Source: a virus
Reading direction: 5' to 3' (one strand)
IMG/VR virus record: IMGVR_UViG_3300012096_000007
Span: 1-64,000 of that record
Length of the DNA: 64,000 bases
Positions 25,221-32,691 of this stretch are shown here, piece by piece; positions within the stretch are counted from its first letter, which is position 1, and the number at the start of each line of letters is the position of its first letter. The position numbers were made by a program, and so were the translations under genes. The notes under the pieces were generated by a model. That model saw only the letters and a program-made list of their open reading frames with translations, did not search any database and was not told the DNA's origin.

Positions 25221-25550
25221 ATGAAACAACCTAAGCAAGACCCCGGTGTAGAAATAGACAGTAGCAAATACTTCAGGGCACAATCACATTGGGTTGCCTT
25301 TTGGAGACAACAAGACCTAAACATACCAAGCTTTGGCAATTTCCTTGGCTTGACAAAAGGTGTCGTCATTCACGGACGAAAACATACAATGATGCTCAGA
25401 GCCAGCGCTGTAAGAAAAGTAGAAAAACTAGCAAGCCCATACTGGTACGCCATCCTCAAAGCCTATCAAGTCAGGCACTCCCGCACCAAACAAGAACGTG
25501 AATTCGATGACAATGACAGAAAAACAAATGACATTCATAGACGCGTTTGA
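25221..25550 (+). CDS. GPH-motif family protein (member 3)
   Basis: 109 residues. N-terminal aromatic stretch HWVAFWRQQDLNIPSFGNFL and family motif KVEKLASPYWYAILKAYQVR, here with Ser-Pro-Tyr in place of Gly-Pro-His. A basic, polar tail of about 25 residues follows. It overlaps member 4. Function unknown. Confidence 0.72.
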   Translation: MKQPKQDPGVEIDSSKYFRAQSHWVAFWRQQDLNIPSFGNFLGLTKGVVIHGRKHTMMLRASAVRKVEKLASPYWYAILKAYQVRHSRTKQEREFDDNDRKTNDIHRRV

Positions 25551-25758
25551 GTTCATTGATGCTGTGACAGCTTGGTACACCTACAAGCATGATGACCCCA
25601 GCAAACGCTTCATGGATTATCTAGGCATTCACCACTATAGCACCTACGCCGATAGATTCCTGATGCCGGAACACGCTGCCCATAAACTCAGGATGCTTCT
25701 ATCCCCTCACGCACAAACTATCATCAGGATGTATTATGCAAAACAGACCAAAACCTGA
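25507..25758 (+). CDS. GPH-motif family protein (member 4)
   Basis: 83 residues from the ATG at 25507; the earlier GTG is less likely. Contains AVTAWYTYKHDDPSKRFMDY and the closing motif KLRMLLSPHAQTIIRMYYAK. It overlaps member 3 by 44 nt and member 5 by 23 nt, so the series is translated as a chain. Unknown function. Confidence 0.7.
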   Translation: MTMTEKQMTFIDAFEFIDAVTAWYTYKHDDPSKRFMDYLGIHHYSTYADRFLMPEHAAHKLRMLLSPHAQTIIRMYYAKQTKT

Positions 25759-26014
25759 CATTCATATTCCCAACAACAAAATGCAGCAGTCGTATTACAA
25801 CTGGTGCCAAATCCCCATTGTTAACAAAAAGGAGGACTGGGCGATGTATTGGGATTATGTTGGAGCCTACAAACAATCAAATGAAGGTAGATGGATACTG
25901 ACCCAAGATGGCGCACGCTGAGTTGACTACCTGCTAGGCCCGCATGCTGAAACCATGGTGATGGCATGGTTCAAAACCAATAAACCGAAAATCAAACGAT
26001 TCAAATTCAAATGA
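25736..26014 (+). pseudogene. GPH-motif family protein (member 5), interrupted by in-frame TGA
   Basis: The first 61 codons (YYNWCQIPIVNKKEDWAMYW and following) end at a TGA at 25919-25921. Reading on in the same frame for 30 codons gives VDYLLGPHAETMVMAWFKTN and a basic tail, that is, the missing family motif, then a TGA that overlaps the next ATG as ATGA. So either one nonsense mutation has broken the gene, or TGA is read through. TGA is used as normal stop throughout the phage. The truncated product lacks the family motif. Confidence 0.75.
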
Positions 26015-26442
26015 GAGATATCATCAACATCAAAAATCTATGCATCAGCTGGCGCAGCTATGCCAGCCCCAGCTTTTTCTACTATCACCGCTATCATATT
26101 CATCACCAGAATGGAGACGATTACTTCCTGTTCATAGGCCCGTTACAGTTCAGATGGTGGAAAATGAAAGACTACAGCCGCATGATCAGCCGCCTAGATT
26201 ATTTCAAGGCGATGGAAACCTATAACAAGATGGCTGAGAAGCTAAGGCTGGAAGCACCTGACTTCAGATTGTTCGTATCCCCTGTGCCCAAGGTAGACCG
26301 CCAACCCATACCGTTCAGGGCAATCTCAGAATCAGAACTGATTGAACTGACCCCAGAAGGATACCAGCATTACAAGATGCTATCCAACCAACATGCCACC
26401 ACCTTGTTAGCAGTATGGATCATCAAACATGCAAATCACTAG
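26011..26442 (+). CDS. GPH-motif family protein (member 6), divergent
   Basis: 143 residues, the longest tight-array member so far. The motif is degenerate: HYKMLSNQHATTLLAVWIIK. The N-terminal two thirds are rich in Tyr, Phe and Trp (FFYYHRYHIHHQNGDDYFLF). Its ATG overlaps the TGA of member 5 and the end overlaps member 7 by 14 nt. Function unknown. Confidence 0.7.
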   Translation: MRDIINIKNLCISWRSYASPSFFYYHRYHIHHQNGDDYFLFIGPLQFRWWKMKDYSRMISRLDYFKAMETYNKMAEKLRLEAPDFRLFVSPVPKVDRQPIPFRAISESELIELTPEGYQHYKMLSNQHATTLLAVWIIKHANH

Positions 26443-26704
26443 GGTTGAATTGCGGGTAGCTTCTGACAAATACTGGAGGACGGTATTCAAGCTGCCATGG
26501 TATTTGCAGAAAGTGTGTCCTGCTTTCAAGGAGTATTTGGCACCGGACAAATACCCGTATTTGTACCAGAGGGATCAGGTTGAACTATCCATCAAAGGGG
26601 TGCAGCGCTATCAAAACCTGTTCTCACCCCATGTCGTCACCTTGCTAACCATGTATGCCTTGCAGCGGATAGAAGCTTCCACAGGAGAAATCCAAGATGA
26701 ATGA
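26429..26704 (+). CDS. GPH-motif family protein (member 7)
   Basis: 91 residues. KYWRTVFKLPWYLQKVCPAF in the N-terminal half and RYQNLFSPHVVTLLTMYALQ near the end. The ending is acidic (STGEIQDE), unlike the basic tails of its relatives. Overlaps the next small gene by 8 nt. Function unknown. Confidence 0.72.
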   Translation: MQITRVELRVASDKYWRTVFKLPWYLQKVCPAFKEYLAPDKYPYLYQRDQVELSIKGVQRYQNLFSPHVVTLLTMYALQRIEASTGEIQDE

Positions 26705-26876
26705 TCATCAGCATGTGTGGGCCGAAACAGGCAAGCAAGCCAAACACGTGGAAGGAAGCCTGTTCAAGTACGGGACACCTGTTGTGACCTATGTCTTATG
26801 TGTAGTCTGTGGACAAACAGGCTATACCAGACCACCTAGCAAGATCATTTATACGTGGAAGCTTCCTGAGAAGTAG
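26697..26876 (+). CDS. small CxxC protein
   Basis: 59 residues: MNDHQHVWAETGKQAKHVEG then a VVTYVLCVVCGQTG segment with one CxxC pair and a basic end. AGGAGAAATCC precedes the ATG inside the previous gene. Probably a small zinc-binding or dimeric protein; with only two cysteines and several histidines, metal binding is not certain. Last gene of the first array; a long noncoding stretch follows. Confidence 0.6.
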   Translation: MNDHQHVWAETGKQAKHVEGSLFKYGTPVVTYVLCVVCGQTGYTRPPSKIIYTWKLPEK

Positions 26877-27563
26877 TCTGATTTTTTCATATCTATCCTA
26901 TAGGGAAGATAGAAGCTTCTTTGTATCCGTGGAAGTATCGAGATTTTTTACTATATATTGCAGGGGAAGGTAAGAAGCTTCAACTATCCATAGAAGTAAC
27001 CTAAATAATTAATATGTATCCCACGGGGAGAATTCATATTTTTATCATCCGTGGAAGCATCCTAGAAAAATCGACTGCATACCATGGGTACATTATGCCC
27101 TTAACAGGGGGGAGGGGGTACCATTTTGTCATCCTGTGACAAAATCAGCTTTGTCAGTCAAGTAATATAGTCACCTGACTTCCACTGGTAAGCAACTCAC
27201 CTGACTAACTCACCGGACGAAGACAACTAATACAAACAACAAAACAAATCACTTGAGTTGGTCAAGGATGATATTCACCTTGGCGTGCATACTGGTAACA
27301 TACACGTGACACAAATTTGTATAATTATTTGTATTATTTTTGTTTGCATCATTAACATGCCACAATTGAATACTATGTTTGCATTGTTGACCGGGCCATA
27401 TAGGCGCGGTGGTTCACCACTTAGGCCTTGCGGCCCAAACGCAAGGTGCGGCCCAAAAAGCCATAGCAACCTGAGCGCGCCCTAGCCAAGGCCTTTGATG
27501 GCCAGTGCTACGCAATGGGTAAATCAGCCACCCTATGAGGCTGATATTTGAAGGGTCAAAACT
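26877..27563. promoter_or_regulatory. 687-nt noncoding regulatory region with repeats
   Basis: No supported gene. The left part (from about 26850) has four irregular copies of a core like CCGTGGAAG at 26853, 26937, 26988 and 27049, and GAAGCTTC palindromes near 26858, 26912 and 26973. Around 27102-27120 a run of G precedes an inverted repeat at 27123-27145. Three CACCTGAC/CACCGGAC boxes follow at about 27173-27220, and a TATAAT-like box at 27320. Suggests a promoter or replication-origin region; a 75-codon TTG frame here has no support. Confidence 0.5.
27123..27145. promoter_or_regulatory. perfect 9-bp inverted repeat, operator-like
   Basis: ATTTTGTCA, five bases, TGACAAAAT. The symmetry, the short spacer and its place in a long noncoding region point to a dimeric repressor site; the phage encodes several helix-turn-helix proteins. 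It could also form a weak hairpin but lacks a T-run. A half-site-like TTTGTCAG follows 12 bases later. Confidence 0.5.
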
Positions 27564-28166
27564 ATGTCAAATACAAACGCAAATGATGCAAGTGCACTTT
27601 ACCCGCTGTTTTTCAAAAAATGGCAACCGGCTGGCATGGCCAAGCTGTTAGGCCCCAAACCTACAGCTGATCAGCTGGCCAAGGTGCACGCGTTGGGGCC
27701 ACGCCATGGCAAACAATGCTTTATCATTGCCATGTCACTGCGTGACTGTGGCGTGACCCCCGCGCAAATGGTGCTGATCACTGGTACCAAGCACCTCAAC
27801 AAAATGGGTGACTTGACCACTGACGCCTACTTGCGTGAGGTGCTGATGCCGCAAGTTGACAGCATGAAATGCTACAAGCGTGTAATCACCCCCAAAGGTG
27901 AGCAGCGCATTGAGCGGTTTGTTAAGGCACAAGCCGCTGCGGTGGCAGCGGGTGAGGCTGAAGTGGTCAAGGCACCCAAGGTGAAGGCGGCAGCAAAAAA
28001 GCGCACCAGCGCACCGCGCAAGCCCAAGGCAACGGTTGCTGAGCCGCAGCCGCACGTGACACCGGTACCGGCCAATGAAATGCCTAACACTGACAAGGTG
28101 GTTAGCATTGAAATTGACCACCATGACAATGACGGCACAACGCCGTTGCCCGTCAATCAGCTGTAA
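27564..28166 (+). CDS. unknown protein with Lys/Ala-rich C-terminus
   Basis: 200 residues. The N-terminal half has a compact helical domain (LAKVHALGPRHGKQCFIIAM, then SLRDCGVTPAQMVLITG); the pattern GxRxGxxxxxAxAxRxxGxT occurs in some rhizobial phage proteins. Residues 120-160 are rich in Lys, Ala and Pro and look disordered and nucleic-acid-binding. Codon use is more GC-rich than neighbours. Ribosome binding site is weak (gaagggtc). Function unknown. Confidence 0.78.
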   Translation: MSNTNANDASALYPLFFKKWQPAGMAKLLGPKPTADQLAKVHALGPRHGKQCFIIAMSLRDCGVTPAQMVLITGTKHLNKMGDLTTDAYLREVLMPQVDSMKCYKRVITPKGEQRIERFVKAQAAAVAAGEAEVVKAPKVKAAAKKRTSAPRKPKATVAEPQPHVTPVPANEMPNTDKVVSIEIDHHDNDGTTPLPVNQL

Positions 28167-28174
28167 CTTCACAA

Positions 28175-28198
28175 TGGCCGGGCGCAAATGCCCGGCCA
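28175..28198 (+). promoter_or_regulatory. strong hairpin before GPH-motif gene 8
   Basis: TGGCCGGGC, six-base loop, GCCCGGCCA: a perfect 9-bp GC stem between 27564..28166 and the next gene. No long T-run follows (aaactttt), so it could be a weak terminator, an RNA stability element or a separator of cistrons. It lies 20 nt before the ATG at 28218. Confidence 0.55.
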
Positions 28199-28217
28199 AA
28201 CTTTTGAGGTTACGGTC

Positions 28218-28532
28218 ATGAATGATGAACAATGGCAATATTGGCAAGGCCTATGGTTTAGGGCTTGGCAACTCATGCCACGGCATAGCGCAACCATGCT
28301 GTGCAAGCTGCTAGGTTACAGCGTGGCCAAGCCACCTAAGCTGATCAATAGGTTTAATGGTAAAGCCTATTATGCCAGCAATGGCGCCAATAGCCGCATA
28401 TACAGCAATTACAGGCGTGGCAGTAAGCCACGCTTGCCGGGCCAGCAACGTTTACTAAAAATGCTGGCTGGGCCTCACGGTGAAACAGTTGCTAAGGCAA
28501 TTGCCTTGCAACGCGGGTTTGAATTCAAGTAA
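28218..28532 (+). CDS. GPH-motif family protein (member 8)
   Basis: 104 residues from the ATG at 28218; GAGGTTACGG is the ribosome binding site. N-terminal EQWQYWQGLWFRAWQLMPRH, central lysine/arginine-rich part, closing motif RLLKMLAGPHGETVAKAIAL, which is close to the family consensus. It resembles member 14 (47344..47736), including an R(F/Y)-rich middle and RLL(K/R)xLAGPHG. More GC-rich than the members at 25 kb. Confidence 0.78.
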   Translation: MNDEQWQYWQGLWFRAWQLMPRHSATMLCKLLGYSVAKPPKLINRFNGKAYYASNGANSRIYSNYRRGSKPRLPGQQRLLKMLAGPHGETVAKAIALQRGFEFK

Positions 28533-28543
28533 GGGCAGGCAAA

Positions 28544-28615
28544 ATGCAACATGACGCACACGTTACCAGCTGGCGCAACTGGCTGGCTGATTTAGTCAAA
28601 GCGTTGCGTAAATGA
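28544..28615 (+). CDS. possible microprotein
   Basis: 23 residues: MQHDAHVTSWRNWLADLVKA plus LRK. AGGGCAGG lies upstream of the ATG, 11 nt after the preceding stop, and a terminator follows directly. An amphipathic helix is likely. Too short to be sure it is translated. Confidence 0.4.
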   Translation: MQHDAHVTSWRNWLADLVKALRK

Positions 28616-28621
28616 AATTGA

Positions 28622-28655
28622 ACGGGCAGGGTCAAACCTTGCCCGTTTTATTTTG
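28622..28655 (+). terminator. rho-independent terminator
   Basis: ACGGGCAGGG, short loop, CCTTGCCCGT forms a 10-bp stem with one G-T pair, followed by TTTTATTTT. Ends the short transcription unit 27564-28615. Confidence 0.8.
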
Positions 28656-28929
28656 CCCAGCTGAATTCGTCTTCTACGCTGTCTTATTCTTGCTTCCATT
28701 TAAACTGTGAAGAAGACTATTGGTGCAAAGAAGACTATACCTAGGAAGAAACTCATCTGGACGAAATGGCTCATCTGTCGAAGAAGTATAATTTTAAGAC
28801 GACGACTTAATTCGCACTCATATTAATCCTCCTCCTCATCTGTCGAAGAAATCATTGTTATCTTCGTCGTATCCTTCGTTTCCCATGTCGGTAACCTATT
28901 CCATTGGTCTTATTAAGTCCCTATATGGC
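28656..28929. other. noncoding stretch with GAAGA-rich direct repeats
   Basis: No supported gene. A 16-bp sequence CTCATCTGTCGAAGAA occurs at 28770-28785 and again at 28835-28850. GAAGAAGACTAT/AAGAAGACTAT is repeated near 28711 and 28729. On the minus strand GAGGAGGAGG stands 8 nt before an ATG of a four-codon frame near 28820. The stretch may hold downstream debris of the endonuclease gene that follows. Confidence 0.4.
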
Positions 28930-29394
28930 TCATCCAGCATCCACCAAACTCAATTTGTTTGCAGATGCATCCACTGCATCAGTTATCTTCCTATAATAAT
29001 GCTTCCTCTTGATACATTGAATCTTGTGCTTAGTAATCTTATACTTCTTGGCAATACTAGAATAATCATTTAGATCAAGATAAATGCTTTTCACTACCTC
29101 ATCTGGCAACCTCATCCAACCTTTGGTACTGACTGACTCACGTCGTCTATTATAACGCGTGGTATTTTCCTCAATAGTGATAGCTTTTACATTTCCACGC
29201 CTATATGAACCTTGATCACGATTGCGGGCCATTACATATTGTCCCTTCTTGCATCCACGCTTCTCAAGCAAATTTTCACCTAATTGCTCTACCCACCATT
29301 GACACCAATCTTCATATTCAAATTGAAATTTAATCCCACGATTCTTGGCAGTGTGCTTCTGGCCATCATAAGCAGTCTTTGATCTTGAACTCAT
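28930..29394 (-). CDS. homing endonuclease-like protein (HNH family, AP2-like)
   Basis: 154 residues on the minus strand. The segment KNRGIKFQFEYEDWCQWW, then KGQYVMARNRDQGSYRRGNV and AITIEENTTRYNRR, matches phage endonucleases of the xxYVMARxxDxGxYxxxNV type. The C-terminal part (DEVVKSIYLDLNDYSSIAKK) is a helix-turn-helix recognition module. It opposes the flanking transcription and is AT-rich, typical of a mobile gene. Intron boundaries not seen. Confidence 0.82.
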   Translation of the reverse strand: MSSRSKTAYDGQKHTAKNRGIKFQFEYEDWCQWWVEQLGENLLEKRGCKKGQYVMARNRDQGSYRRGNVKAITIEENTTRYNRRRESVSTKGWMRLPDEVVKSIYLDLNDYSSIAKKYKITKHKIQCIKRKHYYRKITDAVDASANKLSLVDAG

Positions 29395-29496
29395 TTCATC
29401 CTCACATTTTCGACTTCCACATATTATACACTTCCACCTTGAAAATCATTTGTGGGTTAGGCCATAATAATCATTTCAGGGTTAAGGGTCTGTTTC

Positions 29497-29973
29497 ATGA
29501 GCTATGTACGCTGGTCCCCATCATCTGACGTCTACTGCTATGAACACATTGATGGCTACTACATCACCCATGTCACGGATGGACGAAACATCAAAGATAG
29601 CTCACGAGAAGACTTGATATTGACCTTGCAAATCTTGGCTGCATCTGGCCTCAAAATACCTGACTCCACTATTGCCTCAATTGAGGATGAAATCATGCAG
29701 GACAAACACCGGCTGTTCTACCGGGCCTATCATTATTTACGGGATCAATACCCTGCTTTGCATTTTCAATTGGATGGTGCATCCGTGGATGAACTTGATA
29801 GCTTGATCTGGTCTGCCTTAGGCTACCCTACCCCCTTTAAATTAAATACCCATGATCTCACTGAATATGATTGTTCACGGTTACAATTACTATGCGGAGA
29901 GCATGGCTTGAGTTTATTCAAGATGATGCTGGCAAGGCGATCTAGTGAGAATCGTGCCTATTGGGAAAAATAA
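29497..29973 (+). CDS. GPH-motif family protein (member 9)
   Basis: 158 residues, larger than its relatives through an N-terminal extension with WSPSSDVYCYEHIDGYYITH. The family part begins around 70 (LFYRAYHYLRDQYPALHFQL) and ends in RLQLLCGEHGLSLFKMMLAR, with Gly-Glu-His replacing Gly-Pro-His. The TAA overlaps the ATG of member 10. Function unknown. Confidence 0.78.
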   Translation: MSYVRWSPSSDVYCYEHIDGYYITHVTDGRNIKDSSREDLILTLQILAASGLKIPDSTIASIEDEIMQDKHRLFYRAYHYLRDQYPALHFQLDGASVDELDSLIWSALGYPTPFKLNTHDLTEYDCSRLQLLCGEHGLSLFKMMLARRSSENRAYWEK

Positions 29974-30233
29974 TGCTAGATTGGGAACTACGGATACAGG
30001 CCGGAAGTAAGCTGATTGAATGGGGCATTATCTCTCCTTCCAAGGATGATTTTTGTAGTTTGGGAGATAGAGATGATCCGGTCTATGCGCATCTAGCTTG
30101 GTTATTGGATTACTCAGATGGGCAGCAATTCATGTTTAGCTTCCGTGAATCTGATAGGGTAAAACTGCAATGGCTGTTGTCGCCTTATGGTTTCACCATC
30201 TACAAGATGCTGGTGTTGCGTAAAAATGTGTAG
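29973..30233 (+). CDS. GPH-motif family protein (member 10)
   Basis: 86 residues. ATG at 29973 overlaps the stop of member 9 (TAATG) and follows GGGAAAAATA; the TTG at 29961 is not needed. It contains QFMFSFRESDRVKLQWLLSP and ends YGFTIYKMLVLRKNV. The IYKM/LYK-type ending is shared by members 10-13, which form a subgroup. Confidence 0.75.
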   Translation: MLDWELRIQAGSKLIEWGIISPSKDDFCSLGDRDDPVYAHLAWLLDYSDGQQFMFSFRESDRVKLQWLLSPYGFTIYKMLVLRKNV

Positions 30234-30240
30234 GCTCAGC

Positions 30241-30450
30241 ATGTGTGATTGCAGTGGTTGCCTTCAAATACGAGTCATTAAAAATCTGATGCAGGGTGGA
30301 TTAGCAGTTGATGAACAACAAGCATTCAACCTATTAACGAAACTACTGCCAATCAGCATGAACATGACCGATCAATACGCACGGATGAAACTGTTGGCAG
30401 GCCCAAATAGCTATGCCATCTACAAAATGATAGAGGCGCGAAATGGATGA
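30241..30450 (+). CDS. GPH-motif family protein (member 11), cysteine-rich start
   Basis: 69 residues from the ATG at 30241 (30226 is possible). N-terminal MCDCSGCLQIRVIKNLMQGG aligns with MGCGCAICQAIDKACIRLLE of member 13, so these two are close paralogues and the cysteines may bind metal. Ends RMKLLAGPNSYAIYKMIEAR. The ribosome binding site is weak. Confidence 0.68.
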   Translation: MCDCSGCLQIRVIKNLMQGGLAVDEQQAFNLLTKLLPISMNMTDQYARMKLLAGPNSYAIYKMIEARNG

Positions 30451-30482
30451 ATATGTGGTAATAAGATAAAGGGAAAACCTGG

Positions 30483-31136
30483 ATGATGCATCTCACCCAA
30501 TTGCTGAGCGGAGTCAAAGCTGGGGTTTGCCTGTTGCAAAACCTGCCTGATTTTGATGCGGATCAGGTGGCGTTTTTGTTGCGACGACGGTTGGTTGCTA
30601 CCAGTGGCCAGCCTTATGCCATTGCCCAGCACAAGGCTGACCCATCTGATTGCTCGGACCGTACCGAATACTTTGATTGGCATTCAGATGGCCTGTATGT
30701 GATGCGACCACCGCATTATGTGTTGCTGCATTGCCTTGACCCCGGCGCTGGTCTGATTTCCACTGATCTATGCAGTGTCACAAAGGTTTTAAATAAGTTA
30801 AGCGAAGATAGCCTTTATACATTAGGCAAACTACGCTCACATTACATTGGACATGATGGGACCTTCAATCATCCTATCTTGAGCCTTAAGGGAATGCTAT
30901 TGGCTTCACGTGGCTTTGTTGAACCTTTGCCCGGTTTATCCCTCGAAGAACAACCTTCCATTCGTGATATTACTGCTGCATTGTCAGAGCTGTATCATCA
31001 ATTGGATGCAAATGCAGTTCCATATCATTGGATGATTGGTGATACATTGATTTTTGACCAATACAAATATCTGCATCGACGTAACAGTTCTATCATCGAT
31101 AAGGATAGAAAACTGATCAGGATGTGGTTTACATGA
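30483..31136 (+). CDS. Fe(II)/2-oxoglutarate dioxygenase-like protein
   Basis: 217 residues. TauD/clavaminate-synthase type signature: H67-x-D69 in YFDWHSDGLYVMRPPHYVLL; distal His198 in GDTLIFDQYKYLHRRN; and Arg (209 or 213) in DRKLIRMW for 2-oxoglutarate. The fold therefore looks complete. Such enzymes hydroxylate small molecules, amino acids or nucleobases. It sits inside the GPH-motif array, overlapping the following start region. Substrate unknown; modification of phage DNA, protein or a host metabolite are all possible. Confidence 0.82.
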   Translation: MMHLTQLLSGVKAGVCLLQNLPDFDADQVAFLLRRRLVATSGQPYAIAQHKADPSDCSDRTEYFDWHSDGLYVMRPPHYVLLHCLDPGAGLISTDLCSVTKVLNKLSEDSLYTLGKLRSHYIGHDGTFNHPILSLKGMLLASRGFVEPLPGLSLEEQPSIRDITAALSELYHQLDANAVPYHWMIGDTLIFDQYKYLHRRNSSIIDKDRKLIRMWFT

Positions 31137-31162
31137 GCACATCTTTTCAATCAGGGAAAATA

Positions 31163-31483
31163 ATGATGGCCCCATTTCTCAAGGAAGATTGGTTTTTGCT
31201 TGGCAGCATTGCCTACGCTGAATTAAATAGTCAACTTTGGCAATGGAAATCCAAAGGTTTGATTGATTCCATATTGATCAACCCATACCCACAACCTTCA
31301 CATCGGCACATAGCTGACATACTTGGCTATAAGAATACCAAAGATATGACAGAAAACTGGAATGAGAAATCAACTAACACCTTGAAGTTGTTATGTGGGC
31401 CATATGGCTACACTGTTTACAAAATGCTTGTGATCAAATGGGAGGATAAAATCAATCATGATTCCGGCGAAACGAGTGATTAG
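31163..31483 (+). CDS. GPH-motif family protein (member 12)
   Basis: 106 residues from ATG 31163, preceded by AGGGAAAATA as in member 10; ATG 31133 overlapping the dioxygenase stop is the alternative. It contains QLWQWKSKGLIDSILINPYP, HRHIADILGYKN and the motif TLKLLCGPYGYTVYKMLVIK. Polar tail DKINHDSGETSD. Unknown function. Confidence 0.75.
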   Translation: MMAPFLKEDWFLLGSIAYAELNSQLWQWKSKGLIDSILINPYPQPSHRHIADILGYKNTKDMTENWNEKSTNTLKLLCGPYGYTVYKMLVIKWEDKINHDSGETSD

Positions 31484-31490
31484 ATTTACC

Positions 31491-31721
31491 ATGGGATGTG
31501 GCTGTGCTATTTGTCAGGCTATAGATAAAGCCTGTATTCGTTTGCTAGAAGCTGGAATCTGTTTAACAAACAAAGATGCCAAACACGCTATCAAAAATGT
31601 TATACCTTGTTCAATTAATGCTCCTCTTTCAGAAGAACAATTAAAAACTTTGTATCGCTTAGGAAGCGAACATGGCGCTACGCTGTATCGAGTTCTGTTG
31701 GCTAGAAAAGCAGCTCCATAA
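31491..31721 (+). CDS. GPH-motif family protein (member 13), cysteine-rich start
   Basis: 76 residues from ATG 31491 (31458 possible). MGCGCAICQAIDKACIRLLE aligns with member 11. Motif is QLKTLYRLGSEHGATLYRVL. It closes the 29.5-31.7 kb array, followed by a probable terminator. Unknown function. Confidence 0.7.
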   Translation: MGCGCAICQAIDKACIRLLEAGICLTNKDAKHAIKNVIPCSINAPLSEEQLKTLYRLGSEHGATLYRVLLARKAAP

Positions 31722-31729
31722 AAACTGTG

Positions 31730-31754
31730 CAGAACCACAACTTCTGGCTTTTTT
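31730..31754 (+). terminator. probable rho-independent terminator
   Basis: CAGAA, loop of ten bases, TTCTG followed by gcTTTTTT. The stem is short (5 bp), so strength is uncertain. Placed 9 nt after the last GPH-motif gene of this array. Confidence 0.5.
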
Positions 31755-32259
31755 GACCTTTTGATTGCGGTACCGTTGGCTACTGTGCCTGATTTGCGCC
31801 TAAGGCGGCATAACTCAGGTACGCAAAAAGTTCAGTTAAGTCAAAAGCTTAGCTGAGCGCGGTCAAGCCCAACTGCAAAGCTATAAAGGGCCAAAAAACG
31901 CAGCAACTCAGGGTCACTATAAATAACAAAAATCTACGCTGGTTTATACGTTAGGGTTTATGTCACCTTGGTTTAGCCTAGCTAAACCATTGAAACTCAT
32001 ACGGTTTCACTGGCAATAGTGATGAAAGCACAGCTGCCCTGCTGGTACCCGCGCTGAAAGGCGCAAGTTCGCATGAGGCCGCCATATGCGGCGCAAGGTG
32101 TAAGGCCATAGGCGCATAATAAAAGGCGCTAACGGCTGACAAGCCCGCACATGCCAACATGGGGCCACAGTACCCATGCAATCATATATGCCTCAAGTAA
32201 AGCAGCTGAAGAATTAGTATTCATGATAGATCACTCACAGTTCAAAATGAGATGTGTTC
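31755..32259. other. noncoding stretch, about 500 nt
   Basis: No supported gene. The left half is moderately rich in AAGC/CAAAG words. Around 32040-32150 GGCGC-rich words recur (GGCGCAAG, GGCGCATA, GGCGCTAA, CGGCGCAAGG), a base composition unlike the coding neighbours. A 67-codon minus-strand frame has no ribosome binding site. Likely carries the promoter for the genes from 32.26 kb; no hexamer pair is convincing. Confidence 0.4.
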
Positions 32260-32691
32260 ATGGATACCGGAAATAAAGGCGCTTATAATGAGATAATAGC
32301 AACTGCGTGGTTACTTGATAAAGGTTATCACGTATTCAGGAATATATCAGCCTACGGGCCGGTTGACCTTGTTGCTATAAAAAACTCTGAGGTTACCTTG
32401 ATTGATGTCAAAGCGGGCCAAATCTATGATGGTAAACGGCTGCGCAGGCAATTGACTGAGGAACAAATAGCTTTGGGTGTCAAAATCATAAGCGTATACC
32501 CTGATACCACTTGCATTTTGGATGCAAGCCCGGCGTCAACTCAATACGGCGCTAAGCTAATTCAACGTACCTGTGCATCATGTGCAAACCCGTTTGAAAC
32601 TAAATTCGGCAGGTTTTGTACATCAAAATGTAAGTCACGGTATTACAACGCTAAAACAGCCCTCAAACGGGTCACAAATGGCTCACAGTGA
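32260..32691 (+). CDS. PD-(D/E)XK nuclease-like protein with C-terminal zinc finger
   Basis: 143 residues from the ATG at 32260. N-terminal KGAYNEIIATAWLLDKGYHV gives the Glu of helix 1; YGPVDLVAIKNSEVTLIDVK gives the PD (here V-D) and the D-V-K active-site strand, as in Holliday-junction-resolvase-like and homing PD-(D/E)XK enzymes. C-terminal CASCANPF plus CTSKC is a zinc site. Its solitary position between long noncoding stretches fits a homing or resolvase gene. Confidence 0.8.
   Translation: MDTGNKGAYNEIIATAWLLDKGYHVFRNISAYGPVDLVAIKNSEVTLIDVKAGQIYDGKRLRRQLTEEQIALGVKIISVYPDTTCILDASPASTQYGAKLIQRTCASCANPFETKFGRFCTSKCKSRYYNAKTALKRVTNGSQ

Noticed and set aside
27258-27485. 75-codon TTG frame in the regulatory region, including LLTGPYRRGG
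   Set aside because: No ribosome binding site, rare start, and composition of noncoding DNA; it may at most be a remnant of the GPH family.
31978-32181. 67-codon minus-strand frame in a noncoding stretch
   Set aside because: No ribosome binding site, opposite to all neighbours, GGCGC-rich noncoding composition.
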